Shown here: positions 54,200 through 64,000 of the stretch, one piece after another
Position numbering within the stretch: the first letter of the stretch is position 1
How the letters are laid out: every line of letters begins with the position of its first letter
Assembly: GCA_946894095.1 (NCBI GenBank)
Contig: OX335652.1
Span: 14,035,001-14,099,000, forward strand
Direction: 5' to 3'
Length of the DNA: 64,000 bases
From: Incurvaria masculella
Lineage: Eukaryota; Arthropoda; Insecta; Lepidoptera; Incurvariidae
Notes under the pieces: model-generated
Told to the model about the DNA's origin: nothing
The model's input: the letters and a program-made list of their open reading frames with translations, nothing else
The model's database searches: none
Made by a program: the position numbers and the translations under genes

Positions 54200-55758
54200 T
54201 TAGATATTTACTTTCTCACAAATTAAAAACTTAAAAATAATACGCAGATATGGGGTCTTCTCCACCAGCAACTTCACCAGAGTCATTCCCGTAGAATTAT
54301 ATCTTTTATTACAATTATCTGAGTATCATTTTACTAAATAGACTTACTATATCGGATGCATAAGCAAAAAGGTAAATAAATCCGTCGAATAGTTATCTGG
54401 CTGTTTAACAGACTATTGAAAAATCTGCCCTAAGACTTGTTGCATGTGATTATTTGTTGAAAACCTTCAGCAATAATGAAAATTTCTAAACAAAGAAAGA
54501 TTTCGATTTTGCGAAAATGTTCGACATCCGTCACATGTGACAGCTGACCATAGTGTTTATCATTATTAATACTATTCCCCAAAAAGTGCGCTATAAAATC
54601 ACATCGACACAACCACGAATTTAAGTGCCCTACTCTGAAGACATACATTTACTCTTTTAATTATTCCCCGCTGCAAAATGATCAATCGGTATCGCAAATA
54701 ACCGCCGAGTTAACTATTCGATTGATCGCTACACTGCGCAGCGTGAATAAAGTCGATAGGGACGTATATGGGCAGAGTGCAATGTCGTATATGCAGATCA
54801 GATGGAATGTAGGTCGACTATTGATTGCTCAGAGCGTCCGCTGCGCACTATTCGTGGTATATTGGGCTTTCGGAAGGATAATATACTTTCATTCATTCGT
54901 ATGTCCGTCCGTCTTTAATAGAGTTTATTTTTCTGGAATTCGATGCAGTAAGTTTCAATTCATTTCATTTTATTAGGTCTTTTTGGTATACAATCATACA
55001 CTTAGACACGTCAAAAAAGGTACATAATAAAATCCAGATTAAAATAGTATAAAATTGATAGAATTTAAAAGTGTTACATAAATTTATCAAAATAAACAAT
55101 TCAGGATCTAGATTAAAATCATAATATAAACAATACAAGTTGATTGAATTCGTTGGAGTAAAATATCAAAATATATAATATTCCATATATAATATATAAT
55201 ATATCCATATATAATATATAGTAGAATTTGTAGGAACAGATATACAGTACGCGACAGAGCAGGAATGCGGGTGAGAGGCATTCGCTAGTGATGTGTGAAA
55301 TGTTTAGTAATAAACGCAATAATTATCGATATCGTATTTATTTAATTCATATAATATTTAATTTTATTTAAATATTATTAATCTCAATAAAAAATAGTAT
55401 TTATAACAATATCAGTTTTGTATTATTATTATTATTAATAATATTAAGTTCAAAATGAAATAAACGTAATAGGCAACTCTATTAATTAATTTGACCATGG
55501 GATTACTTAACGTTTTGCCGTTGGTTAATTTGAAGGGGTACGTATGTGGTACGGTACAGTGGTATGATTTTTAAAGTTTGAAATAATTGATGTGACCTTG
55601 CCATCTTGTTAAATAAGCCTTTAAATTTTTACTGGTAGTCAAATTACACACGTGTGACATTTTCGCAGAATCGAGCGGAAAGTACATTCGTATGTACATA
55701 AGTACACAAGGATTTGTTGTCTCAAGAAAATTAACTAGGTAAAAAGTAAAGTGCTGGA
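54200..55758. other. AT-rich intergenic DNA, nothing recognised
   Basis: Short AT palindromic runs near 55170-55220 (ATATATAATAT motifs). No gene supported. Confidence 0.3.
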
Positions 55759-55875
55759 CGTGTATTCTTGGCATTCAGTCATTGCGGATTCAGTAGAGTT
55801 AACAGAAGAATAATTTACTGTGACATTACTGTTAACTCTACTGAATCCGCAATGACTGAATGCCAAGAATACACG
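55759..55875. other. Perfect 47-bp inverted repeat with a 23-base loop
   Basis: 55759-55805 and 55829-55875 are exact reverse complements; the pairing can extend a few bases more past one mismatch (CTGG with CCAG). A transcript of either strand would fold into a long uninterrupted hairpin. Its sequence matches no other repeat in the window. Confidence 0.85.
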
Positions 55876-55889
55876 CCCAGGGCTACTAA

Positions 55890-56400
55890 GCTAGGTGAGA
55901 TAATATAACTGTTCTATATTGCAAACGAAAACAGGTTATTTTAATATATTTCTTTTTTTTTTATTGACATTACGTCCCAGCTTATGATCAGATACGTTGA
56001 TAAAGCTATTAACTTGCTTGGAAAGAAAAAAACAGTTTAAAATTATTTACGCCAGTTGTGGCGTACGGTTAAGAAGAGAATGCCATGCGGATATCAGTCG
56101 GTGAGCGGGGCCGGGTCCTCAACCATACGTCACAAGATGGGTACTAATTATGTCTAACCAAATCAAAACCAGATTAATTAAATTAATGCACCATGTGTTA
56201 TGAATGATTAAATATATACAAACAGAAACAACAACCAATGTTCTAGGGCGAGCATAAACACAAAATTATACAAGTAGGTAAAGAAATAGAGTAGGTTCCG
56301 AATTGGGCCCCCTAATACGAACGACGACACTGAGAAGTGTTACGCGCACCAGCTCTAATGCTGGCAAAAAAAAGGTTCGGTACGGTACCTATGTGGTGAT
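55890..56400. other. AT-rich intergenic DNA, nothing recognised
   Basis: No gene or repeat supported. Confidence 0.3.
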
Positions 56401-56403
56401 GAC

Positions 56404-56880
56404 TGGAGCACGTGGATGGGCGACGAATGGCACCTGCCTCCGCGCGGCGAAGTTCGAGCGGCTGGGTCCCCTCAACTGTGGACGCACCGCACTACAGGGC
56501 GAGTCGATGGAGGACCCCACTCGGAGCACTGGGTGACTGAGCGCCTGGAGCACGTGGTCAGGCGGTGAATAGGCGCCTCCCCCCGCGCGGCGAACCTCGA
56601 GCAGCCGAGGGTGCCTCCCGCGATGGACGCACCGCACCACATGGCGCTTCGTTGGCGGAGCCCACTCCAAGGAGCACGGGGTGGGCGCCTGTGCTCCACC
56701 GAGCCAGCCCGGAAGCGGCAACGGCGAGACCCCGGGACGCGACTGGCGTTACTCGCGGCGGTCGGCGGTGTGTGGGGGCAAGATGCCCTCGCGCCGTGGC
56801 GGGTGAACAACAAGATGGCTGCCGTCGTGCTTCTCTCCCATTGGCTCCGTGGGATTGCCTGACGTTCGCTAGGCGCATGG
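56404..56880. repeat. GC-rich island with a diverged 142-bp tandem duplication
   Basis: TGGAGCACGTGG starts at 56404 and again at 56546. Further shared blocks are CCGCGCGGCGAA, TGGACGCACCGCAC and GGAGCAC. Composition is strongly GC-rich with many CpGs, against AT-rich flanks. AAGATGGCTGCCG (a YY1-like word) and CCATTGGCT (inverted CCAAT) lie near 56812-56845. Long frames on both strands come from the composition; none shows a domain. Confidence 0.6.
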
Positions 56881-57145
56881 GGTAGACAGTATCCTTGAAT
56901 TGCTTAGAGATAGAAAGAGACGGAACTAATGTTCGTGGTTGGTTGTTATGTTTCTAGAAGAATTTTGACCGTTGGTTCCTTGAAACGTGTATTTTTCCAT
57001 TATGTAGATAACTATAAATGTCCATTGTGAGTATGCATAGGCACTGACATCGTTCTTAAGGCTTTCGTAAGTGTAGTTTAAGAAATATAGGACATACAGA
57101 TATTGATATTGCCTAAAAATGAAAATAATAAAGTACCATATGTTA

Positions 57146-57210
57146 CACCTCGTTGAGCGTGGATTCGCGAGGTGAGGTGGATTGAGCTTTTAGCACAGCC
57201 GCACATAGTG
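57146..57210 (+). repeat. Dispersed repeat family G scrap
   Basis: Second occurrence of CGTTGAGCGTGGATTCGCGA plus GGTGAGGTGGATTGAGC (first at 50036-50092). Confidence 0.35.
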
Positions 57211-58263
57211 GTTTATCTAAATACTTTAGAATGTTAATGTGTTGTAACTATTGCCTGACCAAAGTCAAAATCGGCGTTGTTTTGTATTTCGATATTATTT
57301 TGATGTTCATTGACGAAATGCGCACTTGACGATTATTTTTTTGCAAATCGTGTAGAATTCATATCGCACGCCGTTGGTAAGCGAAATCAGATAACTTTTG
57401 ACACTTCAATTAAGTACGCTGCTGTGGCGCACTCCCAATAATTTAGCATGTCACCAACACACACAACTTCAGAACAAAATATAAGTTCGAGATTGGGGTG
57501 ATAACATCTACACGCTGTATAAATTCCGCAAGGTGTGGATTTATGTGGAGCTATGGATATTTAATTGATATTTCTGTACCTTGGAAAATGATCATAAATC
57601 GTAAATGGTTTCTGTTTTTCAGTGCACCCATTTTTTTCGTTATAAAACTTATTGGTCTTTTTATGTCGTTATTATTAACTTTACAATGCTTCAGTCTAGA
57701 TCGTTGCATAACCTCAGATTAACGACGGTTTTTTTTAAATTATATTTTCACATATTTTTCCACAATCTAACATGGATGTTTTATTTAAAATCAAAAGTTT
57801 CATCATTGCAGTAATTCAAAACACAATTAATATCGTTAAAACTGGCAATGAAAGCAAAAACTTATTTTCACATTAAATATTTTTTTCACGGCAAGAAAAT
57901 TGTAAGGAAGTATTCACTTGAAACAAAGTTAGACGTGCAAGATTTTCTATCGAAGGCGGATACTGCTGCTAATGATTTTCTCAGAAAACTTCTTCTTTGC
58001 ACTATCGGGATTATACTTGGCAACTTATTTTATGAGCCGTAGACTTTTAATTGTTAACCTGTACATTTTAATTAACATTTGTAAAATGAAGACTTTTCTA
58101 TATTGCACTGTAAGGTATCGATTTCAAAATATGCTGATGGCAAAATTGTATAGAAACGTTAAACATCAAAATGTTTTATACATACACACTTTATATTGTG
58201 TAGGAATTATGTTTCCTCTAAAGCTATTTCTCCATAGTTACTACTCGCACTACTGCTCACGAT
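57211..58263. other. AT-rich intergenic DNA, no supported gene
   Basis: Short overlapping frames between 57.5 and 58.3 kb, rich in Phe/Leu/Lys as expected of AT-rich sequence; no motif. Confidence 0.3.
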
Positions 58264-58370
58264 ACCCAAAGGTAGACTGGTAGAAAATGCCTCCAGCATT
58301 AAGTTGTACCTTTTGCCCGAGTTTTTTTTGAGTGCAATAAACTTATATAAATAAAGAAATAAATAAATAT
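58264..58370 (+). repeat. LINE-type 3' end with stem-loop and AATAAA tail
   Basis: CCCAAAGGTAGACTGGTAGA, then AATGC CTCCA GCATT, GTGCAATAAAC and (AAATAAAT) tail units. It matches a 3' end I know as common in lepidopteran sequences. Confidence 0.55.
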
Positions 58371-58382
58371 TACATTCCTTGA

Positions 58383-58426
58383 AATTAGCGACGTACGAGC
58401 TTGGTACGAAAAAGTATATTTGCTTA
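58383..58426 (-). repeat. Family D edge, reversed
   Basis: AGCGACGTACGAGCTTGGTA followed by CGAAAAAGTATAT is the reverse of the family D left edge (ATATACTTTTTCGTACTAAG ... GTACGTCGCT). Confidence 0.4.
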
Positions 58427-59085
58427 AATGTTTTCACCATTCAAACTTTCAGTAAAAAATATTGATTGATTGAAAATACGCGGATAAATTAACGATATTA
58501 CACATTTTTTACGAATTTTACTCTGAGAAATATAATTTATTTTTGATAAATAAATAATAATATTAATAGCTTCCTAAAGTATTGGAACCCATATAGTGCA
58601 CCGAAATCTAAACACAAGCATAATAGTGTCAATTTGATAGTTCTAGACAAAATACAAACTTATTTTTAAACCGGCAAGGAACGTCAACGATATTGCGGTA
58701 ATAAAATGTCCCCGAAATACCAGACATCCCAATCTCCATCGTTGGGAGACCGAAATCACGTCAACTAAGCCAATCGTCTCACTAAATAGAACCGGAGACA
58801 CGTAGATATATACTAATTAAAAGATTTACAAAATGCCGACAGCTGCTCATACGGAAAAAATCACAAAACTGGAGAATCTTTCATGATTATGGCTTGGAAT
58901 TAAGTCTTTAAGATGAATGTCGTTGGCAGGGTAAGATCCAGTTTACTTAAAAACTGTGACATTTTAGAATATTTATTATCTAATAGTTCTAAACTAGGCG
59001 CGACGCCTTGCGATACGATAAGCTTGGTGAAGCGCCTCTGAGCGCGGTTGGGTTCTGGATGGGTGACCAACTTCAAACGTTGAGG
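58427..59085. other. AT-rich intergenic DNA, nothing recognised
   Basis: No gene or repeat supported. Confidence 0.3.
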
Positions 59086-59089
59086 CTGG

Positions 59090-59284
59090 CCGTGGTTCGG
59101 ATTCCACGTAAAACTGTAGGTCCGCTTCCTTACTTGCTAGGTGGTGGGGCTGATCCCGCCCGGGTTGATACCATCGCATTGTATGAACGATGGTCGAATC
59201 GGCAATGAAAATTGTTCGTGTTTGCCATCCAGTTCAATGTAGCTGAGCAATATAAGGAAGATCTTGGCATGGCACCTAGTTCCC
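59090..59284 (+). repeat. SINE family B, central fragment
   Basis: GGTTCGGATTCCACGTAAAA, CTGTAGGTCC, GCCCGGGTTGATACCATCGC, CCATCCAGTTCAATGTAGC and TGGCATGGCACCTAGTTCC in family order. The tRNA-like head is replaced by unrelated sequence. Confidence 0.65.
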
Positions 59285-59311
59285 TAATTTTTATCCATGA
59301 AATAATTTAGC

Positions 59312-59350
59312 CGAAACTAACCCGAGCGGAGCCGGGTACCGCAGCTAGTA
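59312..59350 (+). repeat. LINE-type 3' scrap
   Basis: CCGAAACTAACCCGAGCGGA followed by GCCGGGTACCGCAGCTAGTA; same motif as 40828-41015. Confidence 0.4.
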
Positions 59351-59351
59351 A

Positions 59352-60320
59352 GTTAATAAATAAACGAATTCATACTACAATTTTTTACTGGCTAATTTTT
59401 TACAAGATTTTACTTAAAAAATATCTTAAAAGAAAGACAAAGCTTTCTTTTCTTGGAGTTATTGAAATAATCGACTTTTATCATATCCAACTGTTTATTC
59501 GTTAAATTGAAATATAAAATTACACAAATTCTGAGAAAATACACGATTAAGATCTACAACGATTTGCCAACGCGCCAACTCATAAATCCTAAGAAAGTAG
59601 CTACTAACATGTCTATTAATAAGCACACTGCTACTAGTCAACTTATCTGTAATCTGCCACTGATTTATCACATGCGATTTGTTCTTAAAAGCTCCACCGA
59701 ATTTATGTCATTTTCGAAAGTAGGTATTTGACAAAATGAGCCATTAGTTGTTACTAAACGATTAATAAAATAAATTAAACCGCTACGAGCAAGTTTCAAA
59801 CGAGCGTTTGTTTAAGTTTTAGTTTATACCTTATTCAAATAGGTTCGTTCAGTTTGTAAGACCAGAAACGCAATTAAATTATTATATATATATATATATA
59901 ATTATATAATCTTGTAAGAAAGTGTTCATCTTATATTTTATAGTTATAGTTATAGTATCTTAATTAACATCCAATATTAAACTTTCGATATAAATATTTA
60001 TTTTGGATAGGTATTTTGATTAATATCTTTAAATTTATTTCAAAAATTATATTAAATTTTAATCCATGTTTTTAAACTTTTGGTAGTCAAACTACACTAA
60101 GGGACTTCACAAAATGATGTATTCACGGATTAGATAAATTAGGGGAAGAAGAAAAACTAATAATAATAAACTTCACTGGTTTTAGATTTTTTCCGTCCAC
60201 AATAATTAAATACTTACTTAGATCTAAATGGTACTGCCTAATAAGTTTTTGGTAAAACAGTTTGAAAATGGATTAAAAATATAAATTACCTAACTAACAA
60301 AGTTGCTTGCACAATAATAA
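59352..60320. other. AT-rich intergenic DNA
   Basis: Contains a (TA)n run near 59882-59902; no gene supported. Confidence 0.3.
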
Positions 60321-60322
60321 TA

Positions 60323-61601
60323 GGTCGGGGAAAAAGTCTTTTCGCATTATAGTATGTATGAACTTGTAATAAAATCTCTTTGGCTATACTATTTGTATCT
60401 GGCTGGTTTTGGTATCATTGAAAGTTTAAATTTTAAAGAACATAATTCCAAATTCAAATTAGGAAAATGTGTGATTCTCATTTGTTTTTCGTACTGTCAA
60501 AATGAGTGAATCTAATGAAGAAATTCGATACATTTTAAAATTTTACTACAAAAAAGGTAAAAATGCAACGCAAGCCGCGAAAAAAATTTGCGATGTTTAT
60601 GGACCTAGTGCAGTGTCTGTGAGAGTAGCACAAATTTGGTTTAAGCGTTTTCAATCCGGAAATTTTGATGTCAAAGATGCACGTCGCTCTGGTCGCCCTA
60701 TCACGGATAAAATGGATGCCATTTTTGAAAAAGTGGAGCAAGATCGGCATATCAGTAGTTACGACGTAGCTGAAGAACTAGGAATTGACCACAAAACAGT
60801 TTTGGCGCATTTGAAAAAAACTGGGTACACAAAAAAGCTCGATATTTGGGTACCTCACGAGCTCACTGAAAGAAACCTAATGAACCGTGTACTCATTTGT
60901 GATTCTTTATTACGACGTAATGAAACCGAACCATTTTTGAAGAAGCTGATAACTGGAGATGAAAAGTGGATCACGTACGACAAGAACGTGCGAAAAAGGT
61001 CGTGGTCAAAGGCCGGTCAAGCTTCACAGACTGTGGCGAAACCCGGGTTAACTCGCAACAAGGTGATGCTGTGTGTGTGGTGGGATTGGAAGGGCATTAT
61101 TCATTATGAGCTGTTACCACCAGGCAGGACCATCGATTCTGAACTCTACTGCGAACAACTGATGAGATTAAAGCAAGAAGTTGAGAGAAAGCGGCCGGAA
61201 TTAATCAACAGAAGGGGTGTGGTTTTTCATCATGATAACGCTAGACCTCACACATCTTTAGCCACTCAGCAAAAACTAAGAGAGTTTGGCTGGGAGGTGT
61301 TAATGCATCCGCCGTATAGTCCTGACCTTGCACCTTCAGATTTCCACCTGTTTAGGTCTCTTCAGAATTCTTTAGGCAGTGTCAGGTTAACATCACGAGA
61401 GGACTGCCAAAACCACTTGTCGCGGTATATTGATCAGAAGTCCCAATATTTCTATAGCAATGGGATCATGTCCCTACCTACAAGATGGCAAAAAGTTATC
61501 GAACAAAATGGTACCTACATACTTTAGTTAAATGTAAATAAACCATATTAAAAAATGTTTTGAATTTTCTTAAAAAATGCGAAGAAACTTTTTCCCCAAC
61601 C
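60323..61601 (+). mobile_element. Mariner transposon (cecropia-like), 1279 bp
   Basis: Terminal inverted repeats of 26 bp (60323-60348 and 61576-61601) match at 23 of 26 positions; both start GGTYGGGGAAAAAGT. A TA dinucleotide lies directly outside each end (60321-60322 and 61602-61603), the standard mariner target duplication. Length and layout fit the roughly 1.3-kb mariner norm. Confidence 0.93.
60502..61527 (+). CDS. Mariner transposase
   Basis: 341 residues, full length for the family. An N-terminal paired-like helix-turn-helix region (about 1-110) binds the inverted repeats. The linker motif WVPHEL is intact at 116-121. Catalytic residues D153 (in TGDEKW), D245 (in HHDNARPH) and D280 (in APSD) are all present with 34 residues between the last two, the DD34D signature of mariner. 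The C-terminal YSPDLAPSDFHLF motif is complete. The enzyme excises the element and inserts it at TA. No stop or frameshift breaks the frame, so it could be active or only recently inactive. Start is the first Met, about 180 bp inside the left repeat. The cecropia-like assignment rests on overall resemblance and was not tested by phylogeny. Confidence 0.94.
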   Translation: MSESNEEIRYILKFYYKKGKNATQAAKKICDVYGPSAVSVRVAQIWFKRFQSGNFDVKDARRSGRPITDKMDAIFEKVEQDRHISSYDVAEELGIDHKTVLAHLKKTGYTKKLDIWVPHELTERNLMNRVLICDSLLRRNETEPFLKKLITGDEKWITYDKNVRKRSWSKAGQASQTVAKPGLTRNKVMLCVWWDWKGIIHYELLPPGRTIDSELYCEQLMRLKQEVERKRPELINRRGVVFHHDNARPHTSLATQQKLREFGWEVLMHPPYSPDLAPSDFHLFRSLQNSLGSVRLTSREDCQNHLSRYIDQKSQYFYSNGIMSLPTRWQKVIEQNGTYIL

Positions 61602-62667
61602 TAATATGTATATGTAAGTGTTCTCTGGAGTAAAATCCGTCTTCAACTTAACTGTGTACCTGTATCTACGTATTGATAGATTACAGAATATATGTAAAGA
61701 TCTCTAGAAATCAGTTATGTATACTTTAAAACTTATTAGCTTTGAACACTAGCGTTCGAGAAACTAATTAAAACCCTTAATGTGCTGATATTTCAGAAAC
61801 TACAGAATTTTCATGTAAAGGTTAATCACTACTTCAACCTCAAATTACCTCAATAGCTCAAAGGTTTCTATCGCTCTATTATATTACCCTCTGTATATAT
61901 ATACAAAGATTAATTAAATTTGTCTTCAGCATTTTAGGGGGTTATCAGTGTCGAGAACTGAATTAAATGAGATTTTTTTTATTTTTTTTTATTCACGGAA
62001 CTATTTTGTCAATTTTTCACTAAGGCTACCGTTATTTCAAATAATTTTATTTCACTCTTAAGTTGGTACCATACAAAAACGTTGCTAGAAAAAAATAAAT
62101 TTAGTTTCTAAATATATTAAGTGTAAATGTTATTATGAACAGATTTAATCAAATTATTAAAAAACCAAAAAAGTAACGTAATAATTACTTTTTTGGGTAC
62201 TAGGTTAATTGCAGTTCCGAGGGCATTTTGTAAACGTTGAAAGAACGCGATGCACGAAATATTATTTCAATGAAACTGAAAACATTATTCACAACGTTAT
62301 TGTTCTACTCGTTAACATTTTCCGGCATTTTATGTAGCCACCAAGTAACACCTAGTGACACGATGCAATCTTTAGTATCGTGTTATGCTTTTGAAGTGCG
62401 CTTAAAAGGAAATATTTGTCAACATGACGTCCATTCCAATGCATAATTATTTACAGCTTACGAATGAATTAATTGAATGAAAATACAATATATTTAGTCA
62501 TAGGCTGAATGGGTCAATGGTCATGGGAACTTTTTATAGTTAGAATAGAAAAAAAAAGTTATACGTGTCTTATTAGCTCGGGTGCACGCAGAACAAAAAT
62601 GTTCCCTGTTTTCTTTACTTTGATGCTGATACTGTAGGCACACAACACGTTTTTTAATTTCAAAAGT
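61602..62667. other. AT-rich intergenic DNA, nothing recognised
   Basis: No gene supported; the 69-codon frame at 62237-62446 shows no clear motif. Confidence 0.3.
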
Positions 62668-62780
62668 GTTTCGTCACGATTGCGAGCTGTTCCATGGTAC
62701 GAAATCCATGTAAAACCTCACCTACTAAATGGTAGGGGTACCAAACTGTAAGGGCTCGCGCGGGTTGGTACCATTGCATG
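62668..62780 (+). repeat. SINE family B, fragment left of a LINE piece
   Basis: TCGTCACGATTGCGAGCTGT, TCCATGGTACGAAATCCATG and GCGGGTTGGTACCATTGCAT are family B centre. The 3' tail reappears at 63148-63195, after the LINE piece. Confidence 0.6.
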
Positions 62781-62785
62781 TTTTC

Positions 62786-63125
62786 TCATTCTCAGAGTGC
62801 TCTTCGGAGCTGCATAACGCTGTCCCTCCGTCCCCTTTCTCCCACCGCACAACGCGGAACAGGCAGGGTATGCACCCATACACTGTTGACATTCCCAAAA
62901 TGAGAACCCACCGATCCTCTAGATATTTTATCGATAGTGTCGGTAAACTATGGAATCGACTCCCTGCCGAAGTTTTTCCCCTAAAAACCTGGGGTCCTTC
63001 AAACATGGTGTGAAGAAGCACCTGGCCGGACGGCATGGTTTTCGCAGTCCCTGTGAAAGTCCGAAAGCCCATGGGCCTTTTTTGTGAGGTCCTGGCGTGA
63101 GCCATATGCCGCGCTTCACATAAAA
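62786..63125 (+). pseudogene. Non-LTR retrotransposon C-terminal fragment and 3' tail (family F)
   Basis: One frame (to 63013) reads HRTTRNRQGMHPYTVDIPK, then SVGKLWNRLPAEVF, a pattern typical of the last part of insect LINE reverse-transcriptase proteins. After the stop come GTCCTGGCGTGAGCCATATG and an A-run near 63120. Only this 3' end is present, as expected after 5'-truncated insertion. Shorter or more decayed relatives are at 628-672 and 25915-26240. Confidence 0.6.
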
Positions 63126-63147
63126 AAAAACCTTCTTGTGTTCTTGT

Positions 63148-63195
63148 GTCATGATAGAGGGTGTGGTATTAGCCATCCATGCCCAGTAACATAAA
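63148..63195 (+). repeat. SINE family B, 3' tail
   Basis: GTCATGATAGAGGGTGTGGT, ATTAGCCATCCATGCCCAGT, AACATAAAA: the family B end, directly after the LINE fragment. Confidence 0.6.
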
Positions 63196-63199
63196 AAAC

Positions 63200-63930
63200 A
63201 TAACTACCGAAGAAATCGATATTTTTACATATTTCATAGGAAAACTTGAGTAATCTGAGAGAACAAACAGAAAACACCTAAATTATACCAACGAGTGCAC
63301 TACAGCAAAGTTATAGTCCAAGAGGTAAAGTGGTCCATGAACTTTATACTCCATCTCAGGTGCTGCTAGGAAAACTCTTTTATACCTCTTTTACAGCATA
63401 TCCAAGCTATATCTTTTACAGGTTTCCAACGATTATCTTAAATAAACATTTCTTCAATTGCAGCTACGGCATATATAGCTACGGGGTATAGTGACAGCTA
63501 CGAGAATCTAGCTGTGGAATCGATTTCTCAACAGAGCTGCAAATTCATCTACGGAAAACAAATAAATTTGATCCTTTAAGTAAAACAGAAACTCTTATCA
63601 TTTATTTATGACTAGATTTTGACGATAACCGTTGAACGATATCGGAAATAATTATTGTTTTTCCATAACATATTTTAAATCCCCTATTCACCGATATAAG
63701 ATTAGTAATGACATTTAGCCATCTCATATTTCATCATTGATATCATAATCTATAACATATTAAAATCACAGGTATCAATTTCCATGATTAATTACTGTTT
63801 CAGTTTTTTCGATGACTTTTGATGTAAACATATAAAACACTCGTATTCGTCAACAATGTACTTGTCTGCCGGTTCCATTACTTCTGGCAAAGAAGAACCG
63901 ACATGCAACTTTATCTGGTATGTCACTAAT
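63200..63930. other. AT-rich intergenic DNA, nothing recognised
   Basis: No gene or repeat supported. Confidence 0.3.
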
Positions 63931-63934
63931 TTTT

Positions 63935-64000
63935 AGGGTTCCGTACCCAAAGGGTGATAACGGAACCCTATTACTAAGCTTCCGCTGTCCGTCCGTCCGT
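63935..64000 (+). repeat. Dispersed repeat family A, cut by the window end
   Basis: AGGGTTCCGTACCCAAAGGG, its echo ACGGAACCCTATTACTAAGC and the start of the CCGT microsatellite; the rest lies beyond the window. Confidence 0.75.

Noticed and set aside
56389..56885. Overlapping 83-113-codon frames on both strands
   Set aside because: GC-rich composition suppresses stop codons on both strands; no domain or conserved pattern.
59507..59731. 74-codon frame near 59.6 kb
   Set aside because: AT-rich, no motif, no supporting context.
1..64000. CRISPR array, bacterial operon or phage signals
   Set aside because: Regular spacing occurs only in the 66-bp satellite, which has no unique spacers. Composition, telomere repeat and gene content are insect nuclear.

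Overview
This window looks like nuclear DNA from a moth or butterfly (Lepidoptera). The base composition is AT-rich eukaryotic sequence with no operon structure. There is a single-exon insect Toll receptor gene, a cecropia-type mariner element, an interstitial block of the insect telomere repeat (TTAGG)n, and many copies of dispersed repeats whose ends I recognise from lepidopteran genomes, such as the family ending in the GTGCGAGTCCGACTCGCAC hairpin followed by TTGGCCGG. The species cannot be told from the sequence alone.

Layout. 1-6.5 kb: a thicket of dispersed repeats (families called A, B and E here) and then the AT-rich 3' flank of the Toll gene. 6.5-10.5 kb, minus strand: one intact 1342-residue long-type Toll receptor, the only host protein gene I can support, with a GC-rich upstream flank at 10.6-10.9 kb. 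11-21 kb: gene-poor DNA with repeats, a fold-back element (17.3-17.6 kb) and a MITE with a clean 8-bp target-site duplication (19.6-20.1 kb). 21.1-22.5 kb: about 21 copies of a 66-bp satellite, followed by a 260-bp tandem duplication (22.7-23.2 kb). 23-30.5 kb: gene-poor DNA with SINE and LINE fragments, a perfect 39-bp inverted repeat and a possible non-coding first exon. 30.6-37.1 kb: a complete Ty3/Gypsy-class LTR retrotransposon with identical 200-bp LTRs, 5-bp target-site duplications, intact gag and pol, and a long non-coding 3' segment. 37-60 kb: more repeats, a hammerhead-ribozyme-like motif (44.3 kb), telomere-type repeats (54.0 kb), a perfect 47-bp inverted repeat (55.8 kb) and a GC-rich duplicated island (56.4-56.9 kb). 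60.3-61.6 kb: an apparently intact mariner. 61.6-64 kb: repeat debris, with the last family A copy cut by the window edge.

How the parts relate. The Toll gene is the only conserved cellular function visible. The LTR element and the mariner each carry the whole coding set for their own movement and look young. The other repeats are non-autonomous or decayed. Family B is a tRNA-derived SINE with visible pol III A and B boxes. It is repeatedly joined to family A through its A-tail. Repeat families A to G are my own labels; their boundaries were read by eye and are approximate.
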